Translations under genes and position numbers: made by a program
Part shown: positions 36,906-50,025 of the stretch, in pieces
How the letters are laid out: every line of letters starts with the position of its first letter
Position numbering within the stretch: the first letter of the stretch is position 1
DNA from: Rhizophagus irregularis
Taxonomy: Eukaryota; Glomeromycota; Glomeromycetes; Glomerales; Glomeraceae
NCBI RefSeq assembly: GCF_026210795.1
Contig: NC_089440.1
Span: forward strand, 4,526,001 to 4,590,000
Reading direction: 5' to 3'
DNA length: 64,000 bases
The notes under the pieces: model-generated
Seen by the model: only the letters and a program-made list of their open reading frames with translations
Databases searched by the model: none
Told to the model about the DNA's origin: nothing

Positions 36906-37296
36906 AAAATAGGATGCATATTAGCATAGTCGTTGTATCACGGGCTAGTATAGCTCCCGACTCTTGTAATTTATTTTTTGCGTGAATTAATAAAAATATA
37001 TTTTTTTCCTTGGCAAAAGTCGGCTCGAAATTCGGAGCACTAGTAATGAACTTTGCCTCCAGCAATGGCATCCAGAAAAACTATTTATCCGCATGAGATG
37101 CTAATCGCTGTGATTGCAAGGAGAATTAACGAAATGACGAAATGTGGTACGTAATGAATCGCTGTCATTTTCTCCTAAGAATCCAAGCGCTATAAAAACT
37201 TCTTCTGTGGGAATCTAGTCCGCATCACTTCTCGCATATTTTTTTGTATCAGATCATATCCTTAGAAAAAGTCTCGAAGATGCAACCGTTAGAGAC
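36906..37296. promoter_or_regulatory. Upstream region of the RING relic
   Basis: No coding sequence. A TATA-like GCTATAAAAACT at about 37189 lies about 105 bp upstream of the ATG at 37297. Confidence 0.45.
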
Positions 37297-38267
37297 ATGG
37301 AAGTTCCGGAGCTGGGACCATGCTCGGTGTGTAATAACGAGATTTTAATGCTTCCTATCAAGGCGTTCACGGTACTTAGCTGTGGACATGTGTACCATAG
37401 ACTTTTCATTGAGAAGAAACTTTTACACACTTCGACAGGTGTATGTCCATTCCCCGATTGTAGGCAGAATGTTGAGAAAATTGATGATGATTCTCCTGAA
37501 GTTGCTAATAGGCGAGATTCGCAGTCTAGTACATCATCCGTGGTTGGTAGAATGGAAAAGCAACTCCAAATCAATACTTCTGAAGTGATTCCGGAAGAGG
37601 AGGAGCCTGATCAAGAAATGGATGTAGATGAGGAAACAACTAAACCCAATGCAAGTAGTAAGAAGCGGGCTAATGTAGCTACTGACTCATCCCCTAGCAA
37701 GAAAACTAAGGAATTGTTCGACCGGAGGATTCCAATGTTTTAAAGAAGCTTATCCGGGAGTTATCTTCCGACACTACTCGACTTTCTGAAATTAAGGAAA
37801 AGAGGGGACTCCATAGAGAAGCTTTACAAGAAGTTGAGCGTGATCGAACTTTATTTAAAAATATCCAATGCTGAAGAGTGGAACAAAAAGGCACGCCATG
37901 AAGTTATTGTGGCATATTACTATTTCGGGGAGGAGCTAGAGAAACGCCTTGCCCACTATAGAAAGACATACGAGGACCATGAAAGCATCAAAAAAGCTCT
38001 ATGACGAGGTTAAAGATCAGCTCCCAAAAGAAGTTACAAAAATCGCTGTCCGAAAGAAATCAGACAGGACAAGGAAGATTTATGATCTTTTTTTCCATAT
38101 TAGTGATGATAAAATTCAAAAGGATGGTTCTAATCCAACGACTAAAAACAGTTTCAGCGACATCCATTTCAAAATTAAGCGATGATAATATCAAATATGT
38201 TGCAAAGTTGAGAAGAATACTAGACAAAATTAATTTCGAAAGATTTTTTCGGTCACATGATACCTGA
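37297..38267 (+). pseudogene. RING-finger / coiled-coil gene with frameshifts
   Basis: ATG at 37297 opens a RING-like finger: C-S-V-C, then L-S-C-G-H-V-Y-H, then C-P-F-P-D-C. A Ser/acidic region and a basic patch (SKKRAN, PSKKTK) follow, and the frame stops at 37743. A neighbouring frame continues NVLKKLIRELSSDTTRLSE and EALQEVERDRTLF; another reads NAEEWNKKARHEVIVAYYYF; then YDEVKDQLPKEVTKIAV; then SKLSDDNIKYVAKLRRILDK to a stop at 38267. At least three frame changes interrupt what was one coiled-coil protein. RING suggests ubiquitin ligase ancestry. This family is repeated in glomeromycete genomes, so it may ride with mobile DNA. The 3' end has AATAAAG at 38366. Confidence 0.65.
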
Positions 38268-38394
38268 ATTCCTAGATCGGAACACGATGTCCTCTTCTAA
38301 AGTTTGGCACTTTTTTTATATGTAGTATTGTAAAACATGATTATCGTTACGCATATTAAATTAACTAATAAAGTTTTGCCCACATTGGGCCTAG

Positions 38395-38543
38395 TTTTTT
38401 TATCAACAACCGACGAAAATCCGTTAATTGTTCGCTATCCACTATCGGGTTCAGGCAGTAAGTAAACTGTTTTCCTATATTCCTTTCCCTATAATGCCTA
38501 ACATTTATTTACCTTTTCCACAGTCGTGGCAACTCCATCTTGA
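38395..38543 (+). pseudogene. Two-exon coding scrap
   Basis: The frame LSTTDENPLIVRYPLSGSG ends at a GTAAGT donor (38458). After a TTTTCCACAG acceptor, IVATPS and a stop follow. No start codon or partner is seen. It lies downstream of the RING relic and may be another repeat-family fragment. Confidence 0.25.
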
Positions 38544-40438
38544 ATTCGGCAATAATCAATTTTAAGAATAAAATTTTCTTTTTTTTTTTAACAAACAAGT
38601 ATTTCCTATAGTAGTATCTTTGTAATCTTGCACAATACAATTGTTTAGTTTTTTTTTCTGATAGATGGCCTAAATAACGTCATTTTGACTTTTTTTTTTG
38701 ATCAGTTATCGGTATTTCAATATTAGCAAATGCTGCGGCTTGTTGAACTTAATTATTTCTATATTATTAAAGTGTACTACGTATCAGATTCAATTTATAG
38801 TACGTTTTCACATAATTTTATTAATTCCTAAATTTGTATGTCATATATTAATTGAAATTCACTTATATTGATGTGATGCAAGATATTCTCTTTGGAAAAA
38901 AATGTTTTCAAAAGAAGAGGATTTTTAATCATTCGAAAAAAGTGCAATATTAACCAGACAAATAAATAGTCTGAAAAATCTGGAAAAATAATGAATAAAA
39001 ATTCAAAAATCTTCTGAAAAATAAACTATTGAATAATCTTGTATATATATATAAAAAAAAAAATAACGGTATATTCAGTATATTTATCTCTCGTTGGCTT
39101 ATTCTTCTAAAGTTTTCTCTTTTATTTAATTACAAGCATAATTATGATAGATGATTCATAATTTTTGAGATCAAAAATTTCACTTTTAAACCGTTATTTT
39201 AGCTGCGCCTTATAAATTTGTTTTTTTTTAACCTGCAGAACACCGATTCACATGAATTATTGTCGAGACGAGATGTTCCGCGTTTGCCCATAATTTTTTT
39301 GATAATAGGGATCACTTTTTTTTAATCAAAAAGATAAATCGTTTATTGAAAACCATTTTATCAGAATTTTGGGCAGAATTAAAAATGGCATGAAACTCAG
39401 CCCGCAAATATTCGCTAATGCCGGTGCGGAGATGAACGTTACGTAATACATAAAACGAAAAACGAATTATGCTTGTAATAAATTATCGAATAAATTTAAG
39501 AAAATTTTACAGGTTGCCCGAAAGTGTTTGTCGATTGTCGATTTTGCCTTGATAAAATTATAAAATTGTAAATATTAAAAATATTTATTGGTCATTTATC
39601 ATCATTTTTGCAATCAATATTTTCACTATAATAGATAGAAGACAAACATTTCATTCTTAGAGTTGTAAGAATTACGAATTTTTGTAAGTTTTCTAAATTT
39701 TGACATTTTACTTACCGTCCAAGTTCCAAGAACCCTATGAATCTAATTCCATAGGGTCCCAATTGTTAAGAACAATAAAGAGCGTACTCAAAGGGTCGTC
39801 GGTTTTAAAAAATTTTCAGTTATTTATGATTTCTCCTATTTTATTTACTTTACTAAAAAGTAAATAAACGAATTTACTTATTTCATTACAATTAGGACAA
39901 AACTTTGGAGGGTTTTTTTTATCCTCCTGTCGGAACGAATTTTTTGAACGTATGGGCGGTATGGCGGTGTTCTGCGCAGTTTTTGTCTATGATAATTTTT
40001 TTTTTCAGTTGTTTACAGTTAAATGGATGTTTGAATACCTAACTCCGATTATATTGGTATCATACCAAAAATAGAAAAAAAAATATTGGATGATGCGATC
40101 AGCCGCAGTATATCGGAGGCTTTTTTTTTATTATTTTTTTTTATTTCCAGTTTTTTTTTTTTCAAACCCAGAAACAACTGTATTGTCAAACTATTGTATT
40201 ATGCAAGATACTATACTCCCTAATGTGTATTCGAAAAAGTATTTATATACCCTCAATACCCCTCTTTTTTTTTCATCATCTTTTTTTTCGTCAGCTAACA
40301 ATATTATATATACACTTTCGTCGTCTTTTTTTTTCGAGGTCTATCTTCTCTCTTAGGCTTTTCTTTATTATGTCTTCTATCTCTTAGGCCCTTTTCTTTA
40401 CATCTTCCTTTAGACAGTGTGGGTTGGGTTTGTGTGTG
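38544..40438. other. Intergenic with repeat fragments
   Basis: 38931-39060 (ATTCGAAAAAAGTGCAATAT, then ..AAATAGTCTGAA) has a diverged direct copy at 42424-42640. 39740-39765 has an inverted pair CCCTATG/CATAGGG. From 40100 the T-rich sequence grades into the minisatellite. No gene is supported. Confidence 0.5.
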
Positions 40439-40860
40439 GTTATATCATTTTTTTTCGTCTTTTTTTTTAGGACTCTCTGTCTAGGTTTTCTCTTATTAGG
40501 CCTTCTTTTAGACCCCTTTTTTGTTTTGTCCTTTTTTTTTGTTTCGTTGTCTTTTTTTTTTGTTTTTTCGTCCTTTTTTTTTTATTTTTTCGTCCTTTTT
40601 TTTGTATTTTCGTCCTTTTTTTTTTGTTTTTCGTCCTTTTTTTTTGTATTTTCGTCCTTTTTTTTTGTTTTTCGTCCTTTTTTTTTGTATTTTCGTCTTT
40701 TTTTTTGTTTTTTCGTCCTTTTTTTTTGTTTCGTCCTCCTTTTTTTTTAGTTTCGTCATCCTTTTTTTCGTTTCATCGTCTTTTTTTTTACTTCATCATC
40801 ATTTTTCTTTCGTTTCGCCATCTTTTTTTTTGTCATTTTTTTTTTAGGTCTATCTTCTCT
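40439..40860. repeat. Polypyrimidine minisatellite, about 18-22-bp unit
   Basis: The plus strand repeats TTTTCGTCCTTTTTTTTTGT with small changes (TATT, TTTT, GTTTC between units) for more than 15 units. The plus strand is almost all pyrimidine with G only in CGTC and TGT. On the minus strand an ATG-started frame at 40759-40508 reads K-K-K-G-R-K-Y repeats, which I take as a by-product of the repeat, not a gene. Confidence 0.85.
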
Positions 40861-41019
40861 CTGTCTAGGTCTTCTCTTTATTAGGTCTTCTTTTGGCCTC
40901 TCTCTCTTTAGGTATGTGGGTTGTAACTCGCAAAAGGTTGAACAAGATATACAAGAATCATTTCTAAAAAATAAGGAAGGTTTACATATATCATTTTTAT
41001 CCAATATTAAAGGTATGTT

Positions 41020-41725
41020 GAACTGTTTTCGTAAAGCTATCTGGTGAAGGTGAACAAGTGGATGCAATGATCAAGGAAGTTACGGCAACCTTGTGAGTTG
41101 GCAGGTCTATCTATGATAACTCTGTTAACTGACGGACTTGGCTGAGATACGAATAAGATCTTCTCAGTGTTGAGGTCTACTATTCCGCAATGAGGAATAG
41201 TTACGTGCCTTCCTCAACTTTGACTCATGCAATTGATTTGTTCTCATTGAGGACTTTTGAATTCAGAGAACTGGAAGCGCTTCGTGGCCACAGTTTTACT
41301 GTGAACGTCCTTCTCTGTTTTCAGAATTTCTGGATGATAACAAATCTCTTGTGTGTCCAGGAGAGATGTCAGTGGACGGACGCAATAACCTAAAGCTGTG
41401 TTTTTGTAAGTTCTTTCAAATAGATACTTGTAGCTATACCTTTTATTGTGCAGTTTTCAGGAACGGACGGTGAAAATGTCGACACTAATATATAGGAAGA
41501 AGATCCGCACTGCTTCGTTATGTTACTTGATACTTTAGAAGGATACTGCCTCACGTCACTACCAGATAGCAGGATGAAATTCTTAAGTAGAGTACTTAGC
41601 GAAAGCTAACCATCCTTTTTAATTTATAGATGTCCCACAAGAAATTTGTAAGAACAACATTTAGTTATAATGAAGTGTTGGATGATGATTCTGAGGGTCA
41701 TGTGATATATTATATAATATAGAGT
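41020..41725 (+). pseudogene. Degenerate coding region, repeat-family relic
   Basis: GC-richer than its surroundings. Broken frames give KLSGEGEQVDAMIKEVTATL, then LAGLSMITL, FRELEALRGHSFTVN, FLDDNKSLVCPGEMSVDGRN and LKLCFCKFFQ. A short frame MSHKKFVRTTFSYNEVLDDD begins at 41630. Several stops lie between the blocks. I do not know the function; the blocks look like a family that recurs in related genomes. Confidence 0.45.
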
Positions 41726-42881
41726 TGACTTTTGAGGATATTCCGATTTTAAAATCAATATTAATTCAGATGCAGTAATTACAGGGTAGTAAAGTTAAAT
41801 TCTAAGGTAAATTAAGAATTAATCATCTGCAGGTTAAGTATTCGCTTATTTCAGGAAGAATAAATAGTATTGACACGAACAAATGTTTAAGATTGATTAT
41901 TGAAAGATCTCTTACGGTAACATACAAAGAAAAAAATTAAAAAATAGTAAAATTTTCTTGATTGTAAGAAAAAGAACATAATTTTAACATAAATTTTACC
42001 GTACTTGTAACTGCGTACATATATCGATGATTTGTAACTATGACTTCATCACCATCACTGCCACTATTCGTCTGAACTGCATGTACTAAAATTTAAACAA
42101 ATATGATATTTTATCCGCATATACCATAGTCAATTATCATCTGAGGCTGAAATTAATAAAATGATTCGAGAAACTTTATACCGTGTATGCAGTATACATA
42201 TTTTCTGGAAATATTTGTTGAACATCTAATTAAATTTTTGAAAGGTCGTTTTATTTTCATGCTGAACAAAATTCTTTCGTCAACGTCTACATTTTTAAAT
42301 AATTTTTAGCCATACCGATCATTTCATCTACCTAACCCGCTTAAACAGATCACTCGTAAATACCACGGCCTTTAATCCAATATCAAAAGAAAAATTCTAC
42401 TCGAAACATTCTTCCAAAGAAGCATTCGAAAAAAGTGCAATATTAACTAGACCAGTAAATAGTCTGAACACGAATGATGATGATCAATTAATAAACTGAT
42501 CTAATTTATAGAAAAAATAGTGAGTTATTGGATAAAGGAAAATCTGGAAAATAATGAAAACAATGATAATAATAAAATAAAATTGAAATAAAATTCAAAA
42601 ATAAAACTATTGATAAAAATAATATATATATAAAAAAAAATAAATAAAAAAAAATTTCCCAAAAATGAAAAAACCTTCGGCAACGTCTTCAGCTTAAGAA
42701 TAATAAAAATAAAAATAAAAAGAAAAATAATATAAAAAGAAAATTCAGTAAAAGTCACTGGGAACGTCATTTCAAAAGAAGTAAATTCTTCAAGAGGATC
42801 GTGTCAAAAGTTCTGAATATTTTATTTTATTGAAGAAAAATATATTTATAAACAATCGAAAATTGAGCCTTGTGAAATAAA
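41726..42881. other. Intergenic, no supported gene
   Basis: AT-rich. Contains the second copy of the ATTCGAAAAAAGTGCAATAT repeat at 42424. The start of the reductase 3' region is near 42850. Confidence 0.5.
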
Positions 42882-44921
42882 TTAAAGATTTATTCTTCCA
42901 AAGTTACATGAAGTCGAGATAGCTTCAAATTTACGAGGCACTTCAATGTTTTTTCCGATGAATCTATCATAATTGCTAACAAACGAATTAGGGAATGGAA
43001 TTTCAGCTGGTTTAGATGCTTCATCCAGTCTTTTCACTTGTTCAGGCGTCAATCTGGTAATATTAGAATTTTTTTTTAATTTACGTTAGTAAACAATTTT
43101 TTTTTTAAAAAAAAAACTTTCAAACAATTATACTCACTTGAATTCAAGTGATTTAAGATTTTCTTCAAGCTGAGTAACTGTTCTAGCACCAATTAAAGGA
43201 GAAGTAATTCCAGGTTTTTGTTGAACCCAGTTCATAGCGACCTATGTATTAGAAAAAAAAAATTAATATTCAATTGTTGAAAACAATTAAAAACTATAGT
43301 TTTAAGATTAAACACCACCTGAACAGGAGTTCTGCCAGTCTCTTTTGAAACAGTAATTACGTCATCTAAAATCTTCCAATTTTTTTCGACTTTTGAATGA
43401 TCTGCTACTTTATGACTGCGATGTTCCGATTTTAAGTTAGCAGCTGATTCTCTCGTATGTTTTCCGGTAAGAAAACTATTATGAAAATAATTAATATTAT
43501 GAGTATATTATAATATAAAAAAAAGCATCAATAATTAATAATTACCCTTCGGCAACGGCACCCCACGGAATAATTCCAACCTAAAAGTTTTTAAATATAT
43601 ATAGATTTAGTAACTTTAGTAACCGTACATAATTCAAATAGAGTATAATTTTATAATACATACATCAAGTTCAGCACAAGCAGGTTGTAAATCAAATTCT
43701 AATGATCGATCCAATAAACTATACCGCGTTTGAAGTCCAATGAAAGAACTATGAAAATGTATTAACTTGAAGCCCATCTTTAATATCTACAAATCAAAAT
43801 TATTGTACCTCCATCCACGTAATTCTGCAAATGTATTAGCGCGAGCGAGTGCCCAAGATGGAAAATTGCTTGCAGCAACGTATAATACCTATATATATAT
43901 ATATATTTTTTAATAATGATATTTAGAAAAATTATTTCGAGCAAACATTATAAAATAATAGTTTATTTACTTTTCCACTTCGAACGGCGTCATCTAATGA
44001 TCTCATAATTTCTTCGATTGGAGTTCGAAACTCATAAATATGAACATATAAAATATCGACATAGCTCATGTTCAATCGTTTCAAACTCTCATTAAGATTC
44101 TCCACAAGACTTTTTCGATGATTTCCTCCTATGTATTTAACAGTTAAGTTACATTTATTATCAATCAACATAAAAAAATATTTAATTTTGTATTATGAAT
44201 AGTCTACTAGCTCACCTAAATTCGGATTGAGTCTCACATCCTTTTGCATAGAAGTTGTATTACCTAAGAATTAAATCTAAAAATTATTGAAAATTCAAAT
44301 TTTGAAACGATATTATTTAGTTAATTCATGGTTCATACACGTATATTTTGTTGCAATCACAACATCAGATCGTTTATCGGAAACATAATCTCCAAGGAAA
44401 CGTTCGCCCTAAATATTTTATTAATGGACATTAATATTTGGTTGACTAAAAAAAATTTTTATTTTTTTTTTTATTACTTACTTCACCATCATTATAATTG
44501 CAGGCAGTATCTAAAGATTTGCGTATTATTAAATAGGAAATTTTCTATAACATTAAATCAAGTGATTGCATAGTTGAAAAATTACCAAAAAAATTTCCGC
44601 CTCTTTCGTAATAAAGATCAAAAACTTTTTTCGATTCTTCTTTATTAGCGCCGATTCCCTATTTTGAAGTGTTAATATTCAGAAATTCAGAAATATTTTT
44701 TTTATCATCAAATTATATAAATAACTTACCCATTGTTCTCCAAAAGTCTTCAATGTATAGAATATGTTAACGATATATGTTTTGTCAATGATATTTATTT
44801 AGCTTACAAAAATGATCTCAGTACCAAGACATAATGGAGAAACTCTCAATCCACTACACCCCAATAAGACATAATCATCGAGAGCTTTAGCGGTTTTAAT
44901 AGACGAAGTATCTTGTGCCAT
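42882..44921 (-). CDS. Aldo/keto reductase, 13 exons
   Basis: ATG at 44921 (MAQDTSSIKTAKALDDYVLL) to TAA at 42882. The exons give LRVSPLCLGT, TFGEQW, GIGANKEESKKVFDLYY, FFDTACNYNDGE, ERFLGDYVSDKRSDVVIATK, GGNHRKSLVENLNESLKRL, YVDILYVH, VLYVAASNFPSWALARANTF, FIGLQTRYSLLDRS, VGIIPWGAVAEG, VAMNWVQQKPGITSPLIGAR and a C-terminal LTPEQVKRLDEASK. The catalytic tetrad is present: Asp and Tyr (FDTACNY), Lys (IATK) and His (LYVH). NADPH-dependent reduction of carbonyls in the cytosol is the family role. Introns are GT-AG and 40-130 bp. A short insertion (EIIF) stands between LGT and TFGEQW where relatives have one residue, so that first splice site may be misplaced. No lesion is seen. Confidence 0.9.
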
Positions 44922-46060
44922 ATTCTCAAAAATAAATATTCTTGTGATGTATATTTATATATAAATGTTTGCTTGTTTCTTTTTTATAAATTAATTAATT
45001 GTAATGGCTCTTTGATATTCTTTGCCCGAGTTAGCTTAAAAAAATATGAGCAAAGTATAAACCAAAAATGATAAATTCATAGAAATAAAAATGTGACGTA
45101 ACACTGCCCTTAGTATTGGTTTTTGATGACGTTGGAATTTTTCATTGGCTTTGAGACTTAAAAAAATTAAAAAAAAAATGGTCTTTAGAAACTTTTCATC
45201 GAAGGAATTCGAAAGTGGGTAAATTGTGATTGAGATGGCTAATATAGTTAATATGGTTGCACAGAAAAACGTGATTGAAATTTAATCTAAGCAAGTAAGG
45301 CTAACCACATTTACCATACTGGTTTACACCTTTTTTTTTCATCTTTCGTTCATGATAAATTTTAGACTTAAACCTATTTATAAACTTCTAAATATTTTAT
45401 TGAATGTCTCTCAATAGCAACTTTTTATTATTTTTCAATTTTTCATCAAACTAACTGTAGCATTCATTATAGAAATATTTTTTTTTTTTTTAGTGAGATT
45501 TCAATTGGCAGCAGGTTTAAAACTTAATTTTCACCGAGCTTGATTAAAGTAATAGCCTCTGGAAGATTAAGTGAAGTTTCTCAGTAGACCCGAAACTACT
45601 TTTATCTCTATTTTATGATGTTGGAGTAATACTTGTGATTTAGGCGAAGTCGCTCAACAGCTTTCATATATATTTGGAACAAAATCCGTGTAGAAATTAG
45701 CGTATTAGCGTAGCAGTACTAATTAATTTCCACAAAGCTAAGATATTTTTTGTAATAATATTAAAGGATATTTTAGGATACAGTATATTTAAATCAATCG
45801 CATATAAAAATTTTTAAATGTGAAAATCATCTGATGATCATATAACATGACCCTAAGTCATTCATAAATCAACCAATCAAAAATTCAAAATAGAGTTTAA
45901 GATTATCTGTTACGATTTTTAGGATCGATTTAACTTCTTACCATCAAAAATTTTTTTTAAAAAAAATGACAGAACCACACAAATTCTAGGAATATTTTAC
46001 TTTGGTTGATAACTCTAACAATAAATCAAACGCAAAAGCAGAATTTCTGTAGTTCAAAAA
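44922..46060. other. Intergenic, no supported gene
   Basis: AT-rich with a moderately GC-richer patch at 45580-45720. No reading frame I can support. Confidence 0.55.
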
Positions 46061-47230
46061 ATGGAGTTCAAAGTGGCAGCATTAATACCTAGATGTTACA
46101 CAACTAATAAAAGCCGCACTCATTTATCAAATTGTAATAACTTTAAAGAAGTATACACTACTGAAGGAGTAGAAGAAATCTTGTCTCGAACTGTACCTGA
46201 AGATAAACGAAAATCAGATAATCCTGGTATATTTATTGACAAATTTATTATAATTATTTAATATAAAATTATTTCTTAATTTATTTTTTATAATAAAAAG
46301 ATAGCGGTAATGAAAATACTCAGCTATTAAAAAAGGCTACATAGAAAAGGAGTATGTTATGTTTTGTTTTATTTTTTTTTAGATTCACCGAGCTTTTTCA
46401 CTTAAGTAACTTTAGTTTCTTCGCATTCTTGATTTTCTTTCAATGAAATAGACGTTGGTCGTTACGATTCTTACTGCCGTAATTTTTCTTTTAATCACTC
46501 TCGGTCTTATTATAGCTAAAGTGAACTGGATCGGAAAGTGAATTGTATTCAATAATTTCGTATAGCATAACTTATATTGTCCATTCAATTACAATTGTAT
46601 AAAATCGCAGGATAATAAGAGTATCAATGATGTGGAAACAGAGTGTAGGGGTGGAAATCTGCTTCGATTCATTTAAAGTGTTATGGCGCCGAATTGTGAT
46701 GCTATAAATATATTAACCGGAAATACATTAAATACTGGAGGTCATTTAACGAGACAAAATTATGGTTACGATGATATCGATGATGATGATGGAAATGTCT
46801 ATGATCATAAGAAAAAAGATGTTTCTACTTGGGGTGAAAATGAAGAAACTGTTGAAGATGAAGAACTTTTTCCACCTTACGATAATTCTTGGTTTATGGT
46901 ATGTTCTTTATTATTGTTTCATTTTTAGTATCGTTTGTAACTAAATAATAAATATTAACACTTTTACTTTATTTAAAGCCACCATCATCAACAACAACAT
47001 TTGCAACTACCGATACAACCACAACTGGAACTAAACCTTCACTTACAATTCCTACATTACCTTCACAACAAGATTATCCAACTACTCAAACCGAAACTAT
47101 ACCTTCACTCACAATTTCTATATCACCTTCGCAACAACTACTCAAACTGAAATTTACAGTACTCAATATTCCCACGCTGTCCCCAAAGGAGTTCAAATTT
47201 ATTTATTTAAAAATTTTAGTTATTCTGTAA
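46061..47230 (+). pseudogene. Putative single-pass membrane protein, A-run frameshift
   Basis: ATG at 46061 opens MEFKVAALIPRCYTTNKSRT and ends in a phase-1 donor at about 46226. The next exon, after the acceptor near 46300, reads DSGNENTQLLK and then breaks at the A6 run at 46329-46334. With five A it would continue KRLHRKG and splice to TLVVTILTAVIFLLITLGLI, a clear membrane segment (46453-46540). Later pieces are DNKSINDVETECRGG, MAPNCDAINILTGNTLNTGG with an acidic stretch (46683-46899), and after an intron PPSSTTTFATTDTTTTGTK, a Thr/Ser/Pro-rich region to a stop near 47230. How these last exons join is uncertain. Function unknown; basic residues, a TM segment and a Thr-rich part suggest a surface or wall-linked protein. 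Confidence 0.4.
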
Positions 47231-50025
47231 TAAATTATATAATATTTTACTAATCATTGATCTACCGTGAAAAAAAAATTTTTTTAAAAAAATTTACTAA
47301 ACCTCAACAAATCAATTTTTTCCAAATTTTTGATTCAACTAATAAACCTTATGAAAACGGATCTACGTTATTTATCCTTAAAAATCGTCTCATATACAGT
47401 AATTATCATATTAATGAATTAAATATTATTTTTAAATTTTAACACATTTTTTCTCATTAAAATACGGTTCAGATCTTATCTAAACGAATGTTTTGGATTT
47501 TGAAATTATTATTTATTATTTATCTATTTACAGTTCAAATGAAAAATTTTTTGAAATATTTATAATTTTTTATCACTAAACTATGTCAAAAAATTTATCT
47601 CTGTTTAGAAAAATGTCCTAAAATCTAATTTTTTCCCCCAGTATATAACATTTGATACTCTTAAATTTTAATATTTTAATTTCATTTAAAAAAAATATAT
47701 TTTTTTTTTTATTCATCGTCCGGAAGGAGAACATTATATTTTTACACACTTTGTAAAACTTCAGTCACTGTCCAATCGTACCTTTATCACGTGTAATTAA
47801 TAGCCTCTTTTTGTTACTTAAAAATAAATACATAAATAGATAGATAAACAATTTATATATTTAAAAACATGTTTAATAAATAACATACAGTATACAAGAA
47901 ATAAACTGTGTAGTATATTATTATAATTTTACCAATATTTCATTAATCTTTACTTTCGCCCAATCAAATTTACTGTACATCAAAAGGATATAAAGTATTG
48001 AAAACTAGTATATAAAAAGTTGTAACTAAAACTAAGAGATTCCAAGTTATTCATCCAAACAAATCCTCATGTTGTGGGAAGCGGTGTATACATGTGTGAT
48101 TTGTGTTTACTTGTGTACATGTTGTGGCAAATAGTCAACCAAGTGCTTTCAAAGGCGAGGCCGTTCCAGTGCAAAAAAAAAAAAATCGGAGTGGAGGAAA
48201 ATTGAAGAAATGATGGCATATTTACTATCATTCCACACCAGATACTAAAAGTAAAGCGATAACCGGCACAATAAACTGAACAAAAAAAAATATAAAAAAT
48301 TTCTGATAAGATTCCCAATATTCTTTTGTAGATGTTTACTGCTGATGATATTGATCTCTGGGTACATTATAATTATTATTTCCCTTAATATATAATATTT
48401 ATTGTTTGGTTGTAATTGTAATCAGATCGAATGAATTTAATAAATTACCACAGCTCAGCGGCTGGCCATGACCAATTAATTAGTCGTGCAATGTAATGAG
48501 ACCGATTTGCCATAGGATTATAAAGTGGGGATTTAAAAATAAAAAAAAAAAAATGACAAAAAATAAATAAAAATAAAAAAGAAAATATGAAAAAAAAATA
48601 AAAAAAAATTAAAAACAAAAAAAAAGCAAAAAAAAAAGATAATCCTTATTGTACTAGTTCTAGGGTGAACCTCTGGTAGAATGATATTAACACTTTTCTG
48701 GAAGCTTTTTTTTATGGAGTATGGTGCAAATCATACTAATGTTTTTTTATCTTGCTTAGATTATTTTAGGTTTACTACAGTACGAATATATAATATACAC
48801 GTACTTCGAAATCTGACGTCTCAAATCTTCAATTCCTCTGGTCCGAAGTTTAATAACTTAACAAACGAAAAAATTGTATTTTTTTTGTATTTTTTTGTTT
48901 TGCTTTAAAATTACAAAAAATATGTTTCAACTACTCAATTATTTAAGCAATAAAATTGTTTTAAGAAAAGTGATTCCGAAAAAAAAATAATCGTGTCAAA
49001 TACAAAGTAATAAATTGGTTGCGATCCACACAAATCAATAAATCACGTGTAAGATCATCACGTGGTAGGCGTCACCGACACTTCAATTATTTTATTATTT
49101 TATTATTGTAAGTATTGGCAGAATGAATTTTATATAATAAAGAAAATCACCAAAATCGAAGTTTTAAAAGCAAGGAAGAAATAATTATAAAATTAAATTC
49201 TTAAAAAAAAATACAAAATTAGGTTAGGTTATCCTGTGCGCCACATATATCATGCACGTGGGTTCTCATTTTTTTTTTGTTACCATGATGACATCTGACC
49301 AATCCATCCTATTAGTTTTTTTAAATTCAAATAATTTTTTTGATTTATTTTTTTCCTTAAAAAAAAAATCAAAAAGTATAAAATGAAAGGGCGCTGATTA
49401 AGAATAAACGAAAAAAAAAATTTTATTCTATGTAAAGAATATTTTACTTAATGTCAACTCAACCCTTTTTTTTTTTGTTTTTTCTTTTGTTACTTTTTAT
49501 GTATAAAAAGTCCAAACGTGAATTCCCTAACAGGTTAATGTGGGAAAAATTCTGTTAGTCGTTGCGCCATTAAAATTTTAAAGTGATCACAAAAAATATT
49601 CTTTATTCTTATTTGCAATAATAATGTGTTACATAAGCCTTTAATTGTGACAAATATTAAATACAGAAGGTTGTATAAATGTATAAAATACAATGAAAAA
49701 GGGATCAGGAGCTATATGTGTGACATACGATTATCATAAAGGAAATGTTACACACAAATCTGTGATCACACAGCCCCGCATTTTTTACATTCAATACTAA
49801 GAAAATCAGGTTACAATGATCATTGTTAATATTATTTCTTTTGTTAAAAAATAATAATAATAATAATAAATTTGTTATACATCTTTTTGACGTGAAAATG
49901 ATAAATATATATTAGGAAGGTGATTTACTAGAAGATAATAAGGGATATTTTTTTTAATTTATAATAATAAATTAGGGGAGTGGTTTTATATATATGTTTA
50001 AAAGGAATGAGAATGATCTTCATAT
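47231..50025. other. Intergenic, no supported gene
   Basis: Very AT-rich. 48540-48655 is an A-rich tract ending AAAAAGATAATCCTT, like 11540-11700. 49250-49560 has long T and A runs. The short frames at 48067-48318 and 48681-48908 show no protein features. Confidence 0.55.

Noticed and set aside
36083-37071. Several minus-strand frames of 60-70 codons
   Set aside because: They are shadows of the decayed plus-strand nuclease-fold relic, whose blocks are recognisable on the plus strand.
40508-40759. Lysine-rich minus frame (K-K-K-G-R-K-Y repeats)
   Set aside because: It is the antisense reading of a polypyrimidine minisatellite; any frame of that repeat stays open.
40756-41067. 103-codon minus frame next to the minisatellite
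   Set aside because: Start is a TTG, and half of it is the repeat; the other half is antisense to a plus-strand coding relic.
48067-48318. 83-codon minus frame
   Set aside because: Non-uniform content with no domain, and an A-run inside; no support.
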